From: Epiperipatus broadwayi
Taxonomy: Eukaryota > Onychophora > Udeonychophora > Euonychophora > Peripatidae
Length of the DNA: 64,000 bases
Direction: 5' to 3'
Assembly: GCA_028023455.1 (NCBI GenBank)
Contig: JAQFVV010006255.1
Coordinates: 5,996,001-6,060,000 of the forward strand
Below are positions 12,401 through 25,300 of the stretch, one piece after another (positions within the stretch are counted from its first letter, which is position 1; every line of letters starts with the position of its first letter). The position numbers were made by a program, and so were the translations under genes. The notes under the pieces are model-generated. The model ran no database searches. It was not told where the DNA came from and saw nothing but the letters and a program-made list of their open reading frames with translations.

Positions 12401-14121
12401 CACAACTTTATTATTTATACCCTTTCTGCTTGCAGGCATTTATATTCAATTAACAGATGCCTAATATTTTGTATATCTTTCTTCCACAACTTGCAGACTA
12501 AATCATCCACATTTTTCCATTTAGGTGTATAAACTCTCCATAAAGTAGTGTCACCCAGTGGAGAGTTTGGTTTAATCATAAGTTATATAAATACTGATAA
12601 TAAATTTTCCATCTTGTTTTTTTTATTTTTTATAATATACTTTACTGAATCTATTTACTAGTAGTAGCTATTAGTAATCTTTTACAGAACATGGATGTTT
12701 GAATATTTATTTATCTGAAATATTCATAATTGCTTTTTAATCACAGTGTTTTCTTTGTTTGAATAAAAGGCACTTGCACTTATTTTTGAAAATATATACA
12801 TAGATAATTATGAATTTTTTATATGTTTGTTATTTGTACCAACTTCAAATTATGAGTTGGAATAGTGCTGAAAATATTATACATATTTATGTATTAATAA
12901 TTTATAAATTTAAAAACACTTTTAAATGTAAAATTTGAGTATATTACAATTGTTTACTATTTTTTTTACAAATTTTATTTTGACATTTGAAAAAAACAAA
13001 AGCTTATTTCTGATAACTTGAAAATAGTATATAAAGAATGAATAACTAGTTGTGATAAAAAAAAAAAAAAAGAACAGAATTAAGGATCTTGCATTTTTTA
13101 AAAATACTAGGATCTAAATCAAAATTTTAAATTAAAAATCATTATAGATTTTAATAGTTTATTTCATAAAAGTCTAAAAAAAATATCAGCTCTTAATAAT
13201 ATACCTGTATCATTTGCTCGTAATCCAGATTAGGAATGAACTCATTGTATTCTAAGCATTATTGATTTTATGTAGGTGGATGAAAAGCTTTTCACTTTGT
13301 AGATCTCTGATGGTAGTTATGGATGTTATAGAAATGCTACCAAGGAGTTGGATATCTTGTTAAGTTTTTTGATTATCAAGATTTTAGCCAGGATTGTAAT
13401 TTAAAAGAGAGAAATTTTAATTGTACGTGGCTGCTGTTTTTATTTTCATATTGCTAATATGAACATGGTCAACTTTTGGACTGGTTTATTATCATTAAAT
13501 ATTAAGTATTTTTCATATCTTACTTATTTGATATGCATGTGGTGATTTGGATTTTTATCTTTAAACATATAAGATTTTCTTTAAGTAATTTTTGATACTT
13601 AATCTTTAGATATGTTAATTTTTTTTTTTAATACATTGTTTGATCTTTTTTTTTTTTTAATTTTGATTGATGATGATACTGAGAAAAGAATGAGAATTGG
13701 AAATACCTAAAAGAACTTTTAATAAGAGAATATCATCTTATTTTAGGTTGTTTTTATTAAGATACTTGTTAAACATTTTATCTTGAGAATAAATTGATAC
13801 AATTACTGATCCCCATTTAAAAGAATGAATGGAAAAAAGATGGCATTTTTTTAAGGAAAGTTAGATTGGATATTATTATAATATTTTGAAGAAAATTGTC
13901 AATGATAAAATGATCAAAGGAAGAAAAATGACAGGTATAATGATGATATTTGAAAAATAGAAAAGTTTAAAGAATGTGAACTGCCTGTGATATCGAGATT
14001 TGCTGTTGGACAGGTGACTGATAATAAAATTTGTAAAATTTGAATTTATATATATATAAAGTATATATATAGTTGTTTTGATGTAATACTTTTATGTATT
14101 AACTTTTTTTTTCCATTACAG
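9480..14121. other. AT-rich DNA upstream of the ABHD exon, probably intron
   Basis: No earlier ABHD4/5 exon could be recognised here, so the intron before 14122 may be long. A fragment around 12140-12230 (GTGATGTGATGCACTGTGAC, then CTGTTAGCCACTTTAT) matches internal sequence of the Tigger-like elements at 28.6 and 55.0 kb and is probably another piece of that family. Confidence 0.5.
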
Positions 14122-14250
14122 ATTGTTCGTGGAGCTGGACACCATGTTTATGTAGATAAGTCTGATGAGTTTAATAATCTTATTCTAAAAGCCTGCGATG
14201 CAGTTGATAATGAATATGAAAATGATGATATATCTTCAAAAGAATTTTAA
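14122..14250 (+). CDS. Last coding exon of ABHD4/ABHD5-like hydrolase
   Basis: A polypyrimidine tract and CATTACAG acceptor at 14102-14121 lead into 43 codons ending in TAA. The start IVRGAGHHVYVDKSDEF followed by a CDAVD string matches the C-terminus of the ABHD4/ABHD5 group (family form: GAGHHVYADQPEEFN...CDxVD). The group has an alpha/beta-hydrolase fold and acts in lipid metabolism: ABHD4 on N-acyl phospholipids, ABHD5 (CGI-58) as co-activator of triglyceride lipase on lipid droplets. The His of GAGHHVY is the catalytic-triad His. The nucleophile position that would separate the two lies in exons not found here, so no symbol is given. The last 13 residues are acidic and lineage-specific. 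This is the only confident host coding sequence in the window. Confidence 0.85.
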   Translation: MVRGAGHHVYVDKSDEFNNLILKACDAVDNEYENDDISSKEF

Positions 14251-14665
14251 ATGTTTTTAAATTTTAACTGAAATTTTTCAATACAGAAAGATTAGAAATT
14301 TGTATATATGTTCTCTTTTGTAGTCACAAAACAAAGTCTATTTATTTTATTAAATGTTTATATATTCACTGATTGTATAAAAAATAGAGTATTTTATAAC
14401 TAATTTTTCAAAATGGTATTTTCTACTATTCTTCAGCGTCTTGTAATTAAACTCATATTACTTATTATGATTTTAGTGAATGTATCTCATATGTATAATG
14501 ACTTTCATCTGTTGCTGGAGTTACTTTACTCTTTTTTTCTTAGCATTAGTGGTAAAGGTGGCATTTAGATGTCGAATTACATTAAACAACTGTGATATAA
14601 ACATTCCATATGTAGCGTACTGAAATAGTCTCCTCTATTTGAAAGAATAAATAAATAAAAATGGT
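14251..14665 (+). other. Probable 3' UTR of the ABHD-like gene
   Basis: AT-rich sequence after the stop codon. The first clustered poly(A) signals (AATAAATAAATAAA) are at about 14646-14659. A second candidate lies near 16650-16665, so the UTR may be longer. Confidence 0.4.
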
Positions 14666-15302
14666 AAAATAATCATATAAAAAAAAGAACAAAATTTAAT
14701 CATAGGAAATGCAAATTTTTAAAATATGTATATATATTTTTGAAATGAGAATAAAAATAAGAAATGAAAAATTAAAAGCAATTGAAGAAACATTTGTGAA
14801 CTTAAAAAAAAAAAAAAAATTAATAAAGTACCATGAGAATATATTTTTAATAAAAGATATTTAAAAAAATGACCGTTTGTATATTATTTATTAACTAATC
14901 TATTATTTATTCAAAGTTATTTTTCAGAAATATTTATTTTAAATTACATGAGGTTTTTAGTTATTGAAAGTTCGAGATATTTTTAGTTTTCTACTATCTC
15001 ACGTTGCTTGGTGAAAGCTACCTCCTCCCCCTTTGCTTTAATTGACTGTATTTTTAAAATAAATTTTATTGAAAGTTATCAAATATAGTTTTGATTTTTT
15101 AAAAAATATTATTAGACCTGTCACAAAAAATATTAATGCTGTTAATTTCTATTTCACAATTATGTTTTTAAAAAAATTATTTTCTTTTATATCAACATTA
15201 GAATACTTGAATCACAATCATTATGTATGTATCCTTGCAGTAAACTAATATTTTCATTTATTTTGCATTAAAAATATTTATTTTATTAAATAATAATAAG
15301 AC

Positions 15303-15706
15303 ATTAGTTGTAATTATATGTTGTACTATTTCCATTATCTAATATTAAATGTTAAATGTATATAGAAAATTCAAACTTTATTTAAACTTCTCTAATATAT
15401 TCAACTGGTAATAATACACACAGGTTAGTATATAATACAGTGTTTCGAGTGGTTATATTATCCTCTCTTCCCCAGATGTTGCTGGCCTGATCAGTGACAA
15501 TATTAACATGGAAATCAAATCTGGAATTCATGAATATTGAATTTAAGGTGGCAATCTAACCAATTTTGCCAAAGGTTACTAATGTATCTGGTATTAGTAA
15601 TAGTTGAATGTATTTGAAAAGTTTAAATAAAATTTGAATTTTTCTATATATATTTAACATTCAATATTAGATGATAGAAATAATCCAACATATAATTATT
15701 ACTAAA
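15303..15706. repeat. MITE with about 110-bp inverted repeats
   Basis: Left arm 15303-15414 and right arm 15588-15706 are inverted copies at roughly 85% by eye, sharing AATTATATGTTG, TATCTAATATT and TTATTTAAACTT. The central 170 bp (CCCAGATGTTGCTGG and following) is less AT-rich and non-coding. Related to the piece at 3.97 kb. The transposase source is unknown. Confidence 0.7.
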
Positions 15707-17500
15707 ATTCTATCAAAAACCTTCAAACAAACTTTAATTAGGCATTATATTATTTATTAGACATTTTCATCTGGTTAAATATGTTTTTTTTCTGCAAGGG
15801 CAGTAACAGGATTTTTTTAAAATATATATATATATATTGTCTGATTATTGCTTTTTAATATTTATTACAAAATGTAAAGCCTGACTTTATTGGCTAGGCA
15901 ACTGCTGTAAATAAAAATATTTTATATATTATATTAGAGCCTTTTTGTATTAATTTTTTTTTTTAAAAAGTACTACATGCTAAAGACCTGTTTATGAAAG
16001 GTCATATATTCATCAAGAGAGAACTGAAAGCAAAAATACTGCTTTGTCAAATGAAATTTACTGGAATATATACTTTTATCTATGATCTACAAAAATCTTT
16101 CATTCATGATACATTTTTAATCTACCTCATAAAACTACAATATTATGAAAAATAAATGAACTTGGTAATAATTTTAGTATCAGTCTGCATAAAATTAAAA
16201 GAAGCTCTACGGGAAAACTTCAAAGTTAGTTTATTATGAATAAAAATATGAATGAGATTAACAATTTTGGTGAAACCAAAATGATTGAAATAATTAATAA
16301 TTTTAGATGTAGTAATGGAATTTATGTATGTAAGTAGGTATATGTCAAAGTTTGAACAAAGTGTCAGTCTGATTCTTTAGAATAATTATTTGTCTGCCTT
16401 CAGTTTGTTAATCTAATATATTAAAAAGTTTTATATGATAGAGGCTGTTATTTAAGGCCTTCTTACATTTTAATATTTGATTTTTATATCAAATTTTTTT
16501 CTAATCTTATGATAATATGGTTAAAAAAGTAGAGGAAAATACTGTTTTACTTTTAACAGTTAATATTGTATATATGTGGTGTGTATTTAATTTGATGTAG
16601 GCTTATGAAGAATTTCTTATCCATTATGATTGGATTACATTCTGTGAAATAAAATAAAAGTCTTATTTATTCCCATTACGAATGTGATGTCTATTTAATT
16701 GTCTTAGAGTTCTATTTCATATTTTGTTTTTTATTTTTTGAATAAACGTAATTTCAAATAATTTAAAACATAATATTGATTTGTATATAAATTATTATAC
16801 CATGAATCTACCCTAAATAATTTAAATGAGAAAGAAGATACAGAGCCCTTCATCTTATTTTTTTTTACATTACAATATATTTAAAAATATTTTTATGTGA
16901 TTTTTTTGTGTTATCTATAAATACTTTTTTCTGGATTTTTTTTATTATGTTATTGTAGTACCAACAGACTATAATATTAATTAATTGTCGGTGTATTGTT
17001 TGCATTTGAAATTCCAAAAGATTTTTTGAAATTTTCTTTTTTTTATGAAAAAAAAGATTAGTTTTAATAATTTTACTAATATATTGTAAGATGTGGTCTT
17101 ACACCCTTCCAAAACCAGTAAAAGCACCCTTACCTAATTCAAACCCAAGATCTACAATAACAACTTTCTCTATCTTTAACAGAAAGTAAACTATATAATG
17201 AGAATGCAAATCAAATAAAATTTATTACCAAAAGATGAAAGTAGTCACCAGCACTGTAGCTGAGAAACAATTAATTGTTTCCACAATTAAACTTTTAATT
17301 TAATTTTATAATTAAACATTTAATAAACATAAGATAAATATGCTATCTAAACTAAACCATAAAATGTGGACCCATACTTACCTTTGATAAAAATCTCTTG
17401 TCAATTATTGCTTAATTTACACACCTTACAACAATATAAGTAAAGGATGATTAACTTTAGACACAAGCAATAAAATAAAAAGATTTAAAGGAAAGAAATA
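15707..17500. other. AT-rich non-coding DNA
   Basis: No coding, RNA or repeat structure was recognised apart from short TA and T runs. Confidence 0.45.
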
Positions 17501-17578
17501 GCAAACCAATTTTTTATTATTATTAATCTATCATATCAATAATACTAAAAACTCTGACAGATAATAAAAATTATTCTT

Positions 17579-17748
17579 CATGTATAAATCATGATAAACA
17601 GAGCAGCCAAAAATTCAAAAAATATTAATCACAATGAAAAATTTCGCCATGATTCTGGTATACTGTACTGAAAGTGCTTGGCAAATTGTTCATTGTGATT
17701 AATATTTTTTGAATTTTTGGCTGCTCTGTTTATCATGATTTATACATG
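17579..17748. repeat. Hairpin with perfect 60-bp arms
   Basis: Bases 17579-17638 are the exact reverse complement of 17689-17748. Pairing resumes inward after one mismatch (around 17640-17650 with 17680-17688), leaving a loop of about 30 bases. The word TAATCTATCATAT occurs as a direct repeat outside both arms (17524-17536 and 17754-17766). Either a young foldback insertion or an inverted duplication; a transcript would fold into one long stem like a hairpin-RNA precursor. Confidence 0.9.
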
Positions 17749-17766
17749 AATAATAATCTATCATAT

Positions 17767-20094
17767 ATATATATGAACTATAACAAATGATGTAAATAAT
17801 TAATCAAATGCATGAACACCAACCTGCTGTTTGAAAACATCAAATTCACATCCAAACAACCGAGTTTTGGTGATTAGCAAAAAATATAAACAAATGACTT
17901 CAAAATTCAGATCAAAAATTCTCATCAGCTAATCAAGATGTACTTTTTTTGAGCGGAAAAATCGAACTTGCAGTTCGAACAGAAAAGTCTGCCGCCGTTA
18001 AAGTAAAAACATTAAACAAAACTAACTCATAGGATACTGAGTGAAGTTAAATTAAAACATATGGATTTAAATCCAGACAATTAAGGGATTTTAAATTAAA
18101 AATCTCAACAATAGCTTTAAATTATTCAATATTTCAAGAGCATTTCTAAGTTTAAGCCAGAAAATAGATAAATTCTAACTTGAGATTACTAATAGCAAAT
18201 ATCTTGTTTCTTAACCAACTCTAGAACTCTTATTAACTACATTTAGAGAAACAACCATGTGTTGCTAAAGTGTGAAGTTAATCGGGAAGAAAGTGGTCAC
18301 CTTTAAAGCTGTAACCGCCAAAACCAAATTTAATTTGATGTAACATCTATGCTGTGAACACCATCAACTTTACTGTTTAGACGTGAAACTGCAAACTCCA
18401 TCTCAAAGCAGGGCATACAAACAAATTCTATTCACTGGCGTAAGTGTTCTAGAACATTCGAACCCCACCAACTGAAATATGAACTGGATCAAAGAAGACA
18501 TTTTCCTTATGGACTCGATCTTTAAGTTGACATATTTTTTATTTTATATATAATTTTTTTCTTTCTTTTATTAATAGATTGAAGGGGGATGTAAACTAGT
18601 AATATTGTAAATTGAAATAAAATGTAGGTTCATGTGTGATATTGCTTGCAGATAAATTAAATCATCATCTGAGGAGAGCTAAGATTTTATCCTATTACAC
18701 ATTAAGTACTAACACTTGTACAGTGACACATTTGTTTTTTATTTATTATTAATCATTTCATCAATTATTTATTTTCGGTATATATGATTAATAATCTCTA
18801 GTGTGGATGGTTTTTATCTTTGTAGAGACAAACCGTAATAGAAGGGGGATCCCATGCCACTACCATGTTATTGATATGAACTCATCAATAAACTGATTGG
18901 AGAATAAATTAGCAAGCAAGTGTAAACAAATATCAACAAATTTTAATTTCTTTGTGTTAGTATTGATATTGGATGAATATTTTTTGAAGGAAACGGAATG
19001 GATTAATGATATCAATTGTAAAAATCAAAGAATGGTTGTCTATATCCAAACAAATTATTTATCTTTGTTATAACCTCATTGCCTAAATTATGTTGATTGT
19101 AAATAAATTTGTTAAACATATTTTAAATTAAAGACTGTCATTTGTGTTTTTTCTATATTCAGTTCTCAATTTGTCACATACTTGCACATTATAAATAATG
19201 ATATTGATATATTCTGAAGTAGAATATGTGTATTCTCCCTAAGTTCGAATTCCAGGATTAACAGAAGGTAAAGTTGGAGAAAAGAGATGAGTATACAGGT
19301 AGATTTTTGACACATATATATTTGGAAATCCTAGATATGCTTTCTCACCCACTCTGATGACCTATCAAGTCTGCTGTCATGTAAGATCAGGACTCATTCC
19401 ATTACACTATATATATATATAAAATATAAATAAAAATAGCTTACATATTTCAATATGTAAATCACAACAGTTAAAGTGCTTAAATAAATCAATAGAATAT
19501 CAAGTATCTATTATCAAACTTTAACATTTGTAATATATATATATACATTTTTTACTATAAAAGATATTAAAAATCAAGACTAAAATGAAGCATATATAGT
19601 AAATCTCACAAAGTCCTACATTGTGAAGATTAATCTTGTTTATAAGATTGAATTTAAATGGAATGCATTTTGAAGATGTAGCAAAATTTGTTCAGAAAAC
19701 ATCAAAAAATTATTTCAGAAGTTATTCCTCAGAATTAGTTCAGTTATCACTGAATATCAACAGACAAGAATGATAAGCCAAAAAAGGTAAGTTTATTGTA
19801 ACAGAAGTATTAGGACAGTGAGACAAAATGAGTAAGTTGAAAGGAAAATAATTAAAAGTGTTAAGAATTTATGTGATAGTAGCAGATATAATGAATTGCT
19901 TTAAATCCACAAATAAACAAGAATTTTATAAGTAACACTATAGCAAAAGATAATGTTAAACTGAATACAGAAAAAGTGATAATTATTCAAGTATATATGA
20001 TAATAAAGGTCATGATGATGATGTAAAAGGAAACTTTTTTGAAGAAATTAAAGGATTTGAAAAGTAGTTTAAAAATAATGGTTTTGTAGATTAT
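17767..20094. other. Non-coding DNA with a more complex patch at 17.9-18.5 kb
   Basis: The stretch 17940-18500 has clearly more G+C (for example TCTGCCGCCGTTAAAG and GTTCTAGAACATTCGAAC) and may be an unrecognised repeat or regulatory segment. Around 19243 AGTTCGAATTCC looks like a pol III B box, without a clear A box. The rest is AT-rich. Confidence 0.35.
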
Positions 20095-20102
20095 GTCTAG
20101 AT

Positions 20103-21660
20103 CAGTGTTTCCCAACCTGTGGTACGCATACCACTGGTCGTACGCGCGAGTTGCTGATTGGTGGTACACGAAAAATAATAATGGTGGACATAAAAAAAAA
20201 AGTTAAATCATAAAAATATCAGAAACGTTTTTTCCTATAATTCATAAAAATTATTTTAATAATATACAGTAAAGTTGTTAATATGTATAGTCGATAACGA
20301 CCTTTAATTTAAAATTGAAAGTATGATTAAGAAATTAGATTTTTGGAAACAGTGTATCGAAAACAATCAACCGGAAGTTTTTGAAACTATATATTTTTTT
20401 TTTTGTTTGCAAATAAGATTAGTCTGTCTCAACTTATACGAGAAAATATAATAGCACATTTAACAGGATTAAAATTGTCTTTCATGGAATATTTTCCAAA
20501 ACTCGAAAACACAAATGATAATTGGATTTCACACTCCTATGCAGAACATTTAGAAAAAGCTATATCATTATCAATAAAGGATAAAGAAAATTTAATAGAA
20601 TTATCATGCGACAGAACTTTACAAGTAGAATTCAAATGACACAATCTAATTAATTTTTGGTTAAACATTAAAGAATATGAACAACTTTCTGAAAAAGCTT
20701 TTAAATTATCATACCTTTTACTAGTACGGAATTAGTAGAAAGAGCTTTTTCTTCATATATTTTTAAAAAAAATAAGTATTGAAACAGATTGAACACAGCT
20801 GTAGACTTAAGGGTATACCTCGCATCTTTTGAACCAAATTTCAAAAAATTATGTTCGAAACAAGCACAAAGATCTCGTTAAATTTATTTTATAAACATAT
20901 TTGATTATGGTAAAAAATATATTAATTGTTTTTTTTTATAATTTTTGTGTTTTTATTAAAACCATTTATTAGTAAATGAAATATGACAAAATAGTAGATA
21001 AATAATGAGTGGATCAAGGCAAATCAATCTAAGTTATTTAATTTGAAAGAATGTATCAGAAAAGGATCATACCCAGAAATTAGACTCTCATTAATTTTTG
21101 ATCATGTGGATTACTAGATGTAAGCTAGTATTTAATCATCAAAATTTTAATCCTATTAACTTCATGCAAAACAATATAAAAGAACAAGAGATAGCCTGAT
21201 AACCCCTGAGGTTATTTTTACTATGACTTGGGACATGCTGGATTTATATTCTCCATGGCCCAACCAATAGCAAAATGCTCCGAAAAAGAGAAAACAGACT
21301 CAAATTCAGGAAAAACAAATGAAGGAATGAGAAAACACTTTGAACAAAATATGTACCAAATAACCTTTAATGTAATCTTTAATAATTTATTTTGGAAAAA
21401 AATATGAAACTTTCAACAAACACATACATATAAATATGTTACAGTGAGTTTATAATCCGGTGTGATGTTTAGGCATATTTCAATGTAATTTGTCTCATTA
21501 TGTGATGTGAATACATACATGGTCACCCTATAATATTTATAATGCAAATAAAATAACGCAATAACAAATTTCACGAAATACAATCATTTTTACGAAGTGA
21601 TACAATTTAGCATATGTATTACCAAGTGGTACGCGAGCCAAAAAAGGTTGGGAAACACTG
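20103..21660 (+). mobile_element. Complete hAT-superfamily DNA transposon, 1558 bp
   Basis: It begins CAGTGTTTCCCAACC (20103-20117) and ends with the exact inverse GGTTGGGAAACACTG (21646-21660). Both ends are flanked by the same 8 bp, GTCTAGAT (20095-20102 and 21661-21668), the hAT target duplication. It holds a dead transposase on the plus strand. The duplication is still identical, so the insertion is not very old, yet the protein is broken, so it probably moved with enzyme from elsewhere. Confidence 0.95.
20403..20881 (+). pseudogene. hAT transposase C-terminus, inactivated
   Basis: An open frame at 20403-20639 reads as the region before the dimerisation domain of ZBED5-like hAT transposases (LKLSFMEYFPKLENTNDNW, later LIELSCDRTLQVEF). 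After its TGA the same protein continues with FWLNIKEYEQLSEKAFKL, then, after a frameshift, ELVERAFSS and, past another stop, NRLNTAVDLRVYLASFEP, the conserved hATC block, ending about 20881. At least two stops and one frameshift break it. The N-terminal BED finger and catalytic core are absent, so this is an internally deleted copy. Confidence 0.85.
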
Positions 21661-21668
21661 GTCTAGAT

Positions 21669-22380
21669 GAAAGAATTGTAGGAGATTGTATGTATTAGGG
21701 CTAGAAATGAAAGAAAGGTTAGTAGTTCTTAATAGAGAAAATAATGTTTAAATAAAGAATCAAAAAAATTTACCCAAATAAAATCCCCAAGTGACAAGAT
21801 CAGTTTTTATTGATTATTAATTGATTCAAAGTAGGTTGAAGAACAATAGTAATAATAGTTTAAATCATTGACTTTTAAGTAAGTAAAAAAAATCAAGCCA
21901 AGAATAAAATGAACTATTGATTAATTGAAAAACTAAGAAAAAAAAATTCAAATATGTTATTGAAAAGATGGGAATTATTTCAAAGAAAATTGAAAAGATG
22001 CCATCTAAAAGCAGTAAAAGAAAAAAAAATTGTTTAGTAATATGATGCTTAAAAAAAATGGAAATTTAAGAAATGGAAAAATATAAATATTGATAAAAAA
22101 GTGAATTGAGATATAAACAAAGTTATTCTGAAAAAAACAACAACATAAAGTTAGACAATTATGATTAGAAGAGAATACAAGAATAATCAAAAATAGTATA
22201 CTGTACTTAGTTTACAATGAAATAGAACATTTTAAATAAAGGCAAGATCATGGGAATGAAATAGTAACTGTGTAAAGAAATGGTAGATTGTTAATGCTAA
22301 TGCATCAAAACAACTTGATTGTATGATAAAGATAAGCTATTACGCTAACTGAAGAAAAAAATTGATAGATAATAATGAAT
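21669..22380. other. AT-rich non-coding DNA, possibly LINE remains
   Basis: Purine-rich sequence with many stops, between the hAT element and a weak reverse-transcriptase relic. The hAT may have landed in an old LINE, but this cannot be shown. Confidence 0.3.
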
Positions 22381-22640
22381 GGATTATATAATAGAGATTG
22401 TAAATGAGATGAAGTTTGACAAACTCATAGAAATTGGTTTTTCAGTTGAATATATAAATATAGAGAAAGATTTTGCAATAATTAATTGAGATGTTTGTAA
22501 GGTAATTCATATTTTTAAGAAATTTTGGAATAATTTTATTTTTTACTTTTATGATTTTATTAGAAAACGTACTAATGCAGCAAATCTGATGATTTTGATT
22601 AGGATAATTTTTAAAATGTGTCTAGAATAATCATGCACAA
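22380..22640 (+). pseudogene. Weak non-LTR reverse transcriptase relic
   Basis: A plus-strand frame gives YINIEKDFAIIN, a stop, then DVCKVIHIFKKFW. This resembles the LINE motif in which a DIEKAFD string is followed by a valine-rich helix and a KKFG string. The first catalytic Asp would be replaced by Asn. Only this block is recognisable, so the call is tentative. Confidence 0.4.
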
Positions 22641-23955
22641 TTATCTTTCTTTAACTTGAATATGTTTTATCTTTTCTTTGAAACGATTTTAAAAGTAGAA
22701 ATTATAATTAAATCATTACTTTAATGAACAACAACAAAAAAAAAAACCTCAAAATATTCATTTAGAAGTAATGTATAAAAATAATTGTAAGGTCTATTGC
22801 CAAGGAGGACAGGTGATGTTTAAACATTAGATTAATATGCTAAACACAAAAGTTCTATTCAATTGATCAAGCATTTTTTTGTTCCCAGTTGGAATGTTTT
22901 TAGGAGTCATTTAGTTTTTGATTTCATAATCCTCACTATTGCAATAACCTGCAGAGTAGGAGTAAATGATTGTATTACAATATTTAATTCAAATAAATTG
23001 AATCATGGAAATAAAAATTTGTCTGGCATGTCTGAATGAAGCAAATATAATTAGAGTCAACACTCAGTTGATAGAATCTAATAAATGACAATGAATGGAT
23101 GAAAGCAGTTTAAAATTTTGTGTTACAAGTCATCACAACATGGGATTTAAATGAGACTCATATCTTCGTTTTAACTAGCCCAAGATGGAAAAATCGGATG
23201 ACTGATAATTATCTTTATAAAATTGCTTACTCATAAAAAATTAATATCACAAATCTCCTGTCTTTGAAAGACTGATCTCAGAATAAAACATCCATTCATA
23301 CTGAAAATATGAGTTCTTGATCTCTTTCAACTTGTTTCTAATGTTGACACTGTAAGTCAATAAAACTTAATATCATATGTTTAGTCAGTTATGTAATTTT
23401 TAAAGAATATTTCTTCAGAAATTGGCTTTACATTGTGAAAGTCGTCAGTTTAATTGAATAATTTAATTAGAACTAAGCTACATTGTTATATTAAAATCAT
23501 ATTTGCATTTGTACTGCTTCTTAGATGTGGAATATAATTTCTTGGATCAAACAATTCTATAGCAAAAATATTTTATTTGTTAAATACCACATTTCTTTAA
23601 ATGCCAATTCCTTTCTGATATTTGATTAGTTTTTAAATAATGCTTTGCTATGATGAAATATTATTTATGTGCGATGTAAAATAGTTTTATAAACTTCACA
23701 TTTAAGTATATAATTTATTTCACTGACAATCAAATTGCAAAAAAAATCTTGATCATAATCCTGTCTGATTATAAAAAACAAAATTCTTTGCAATTTTTTA
23801 TTCTAATACAGATGCAATATTACTGAACTAGCATTTTTAGTGTTTACCCTTGTGAGATTAAATATATTAAATTAATATTATATTTAATAAACATAATAAA
23901 AATTTTAATGCTAATGAAAATAAAGAGTGTATTTCTTTATCATTTAAATCATCAA
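22641..23955. other. AT-rich non-coding DNA
   Basis: No gene or repeat structure was recognised. Confidence 0.45.
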
Positions 23956-23959
23956 TTTA

Positions 23960-24310
23960 TAAATTGCTTTATAAAAATAATGATTTACTGGGTGGTATGA
24001 AAATTGTTTATAAGAAAGGCTAGATTTAAATTCATTCTTAAATAGTTCAAAACACTCAATGATAAATATATTCCTGGGATAGTTTATAAGAATTCTTGTA
24101 GTTATAAACTTTATATAGGCCAACATAAGTTAATTTAAGAGTTAAAGTTCTTTAGAGTTAAAATAGGTATCATAACTCTGCTTTGTATATTCATAAATTG
24201 AACAGAGGTCATAAAATATTTGACAATGCACAAAAAAAAATTTAAAAAGAACCAAAGAAATTGATAATTAATCTTTTGAATCTGAAGCCATCAATCTCTA
24301 TAAAATATTT
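23960..24310 (+). pseudogene. Second PLE relic: GIY-YIG endonuclease end
   Basis: The plus strand reads IPGIVYKNSCSYKLYIGQ (about 24069-24122), the GIY-YIG nuclease core of Penelope-like elements. After a frameshift, NSALYIHKLNRGHKIFDNAQ (about 24173-24232) matches the downstream part of the same domain. Several stops and frame changes make it non-functional. It is close in sequence to the 1.5-kb relic, so probably the same family in the opposite orientation. Confidence 0.7.
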
Positions 24311-25134
24311 TTTATAGTATCACATAGTAAATAAAAGCATTTATTGTAAACTACTTTTTGCATATATTGTTTTTAATTTTTTAGCATTTGATTTTTTTTT
24401 TTGTAATTCATCATATTTAAAATAAAGAATAAAATTTGATGACAATAGTACATGTAACATTTTAAAGGCAATTCACAGCCCATTAAGAATCGATTCAAAT
24501 ATTATTTTGTTTATAGAAGAAAGTTTTTTAAAAAAAGAAACTTTTACAATTAAGAGAAAATAAAATTTCATCTTTTCAAATGAAGTCACTTGTACAACCA
24601 ACTGAAAATAAAATTTGTTTTTATTTCTATTTTAATTGATTATTGATACTTTTTAGTGTAACCTTATTAAAAAATCAAAGCATTTAAAATATATATATAT
24701 TTCTCTCTTGTGTAGATTCATGAAAACTTATTGAACATTTAAAAATTCAATCAATCAACTCCTCTATGAAAACTTCTCCCTTGATATTAAAGATGGGTGG
24801 TTTTTGAAGTGATTTATGAGAAAATTATTTGTTATATATGTGTGTTCTGTATCTAGTTGATTTTCACTTGTGTTGTTAATAGATGATTCCATGATTATGA
24901 GACAGTTTTAGTATAAATTTGTTTTTAGCTAGTACTTAACATTACATGTTTTTCTATTTTATTTATTATTATTAATATGGTGTTGTTTAATATACCTTTT
25001 ATCCCTTTATTATAACCCCACATAAAGTTTTTAAATGCTGTTTGAAATGATAAATTTTTATTTATATTGGATACACCAACATAAGTAGAGAATATATAAA
25101 TACAAGTATAGTATATATACTTTAAATTAGATGT

Positions 25135-25300
25135 AATTAGAAGAGATATGAATCCAGATTTTCAAGCTCTCTTTGGTCATTCACACCATCTTATGCAACT
25201 GATACACACTACCACATATGAAAAAAATAAATGATCTCCTATATACATATTTTGTGCTGAACCAATAAAATGACCTTCAGATATGAGGGTTAACTGTGGA
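25135..25300 (-). repeat. SINE-like repeat, copy 1 (partner at 40.7 kb)
   Basis: On the minus strand the order is a GGTTCAGCAC string, a spacer, GTGTGTATCAGTTGCATAAG, then GGATTCATATC, a damaged pol III B box. The 40.7-kb repeat has the same words in the same order. The hammerhead-like half seen there is largely lost here (CTGAAGG in place of CTGATGA). Confidence 0.5.

Noticed and set aside
13200-13400. Upstream exon of the ABHD-like gene
   Set aside because: A patch of more complex sequence was read in all frames; none gives the motif expected before the last exon, and no flanking splice sites fit.
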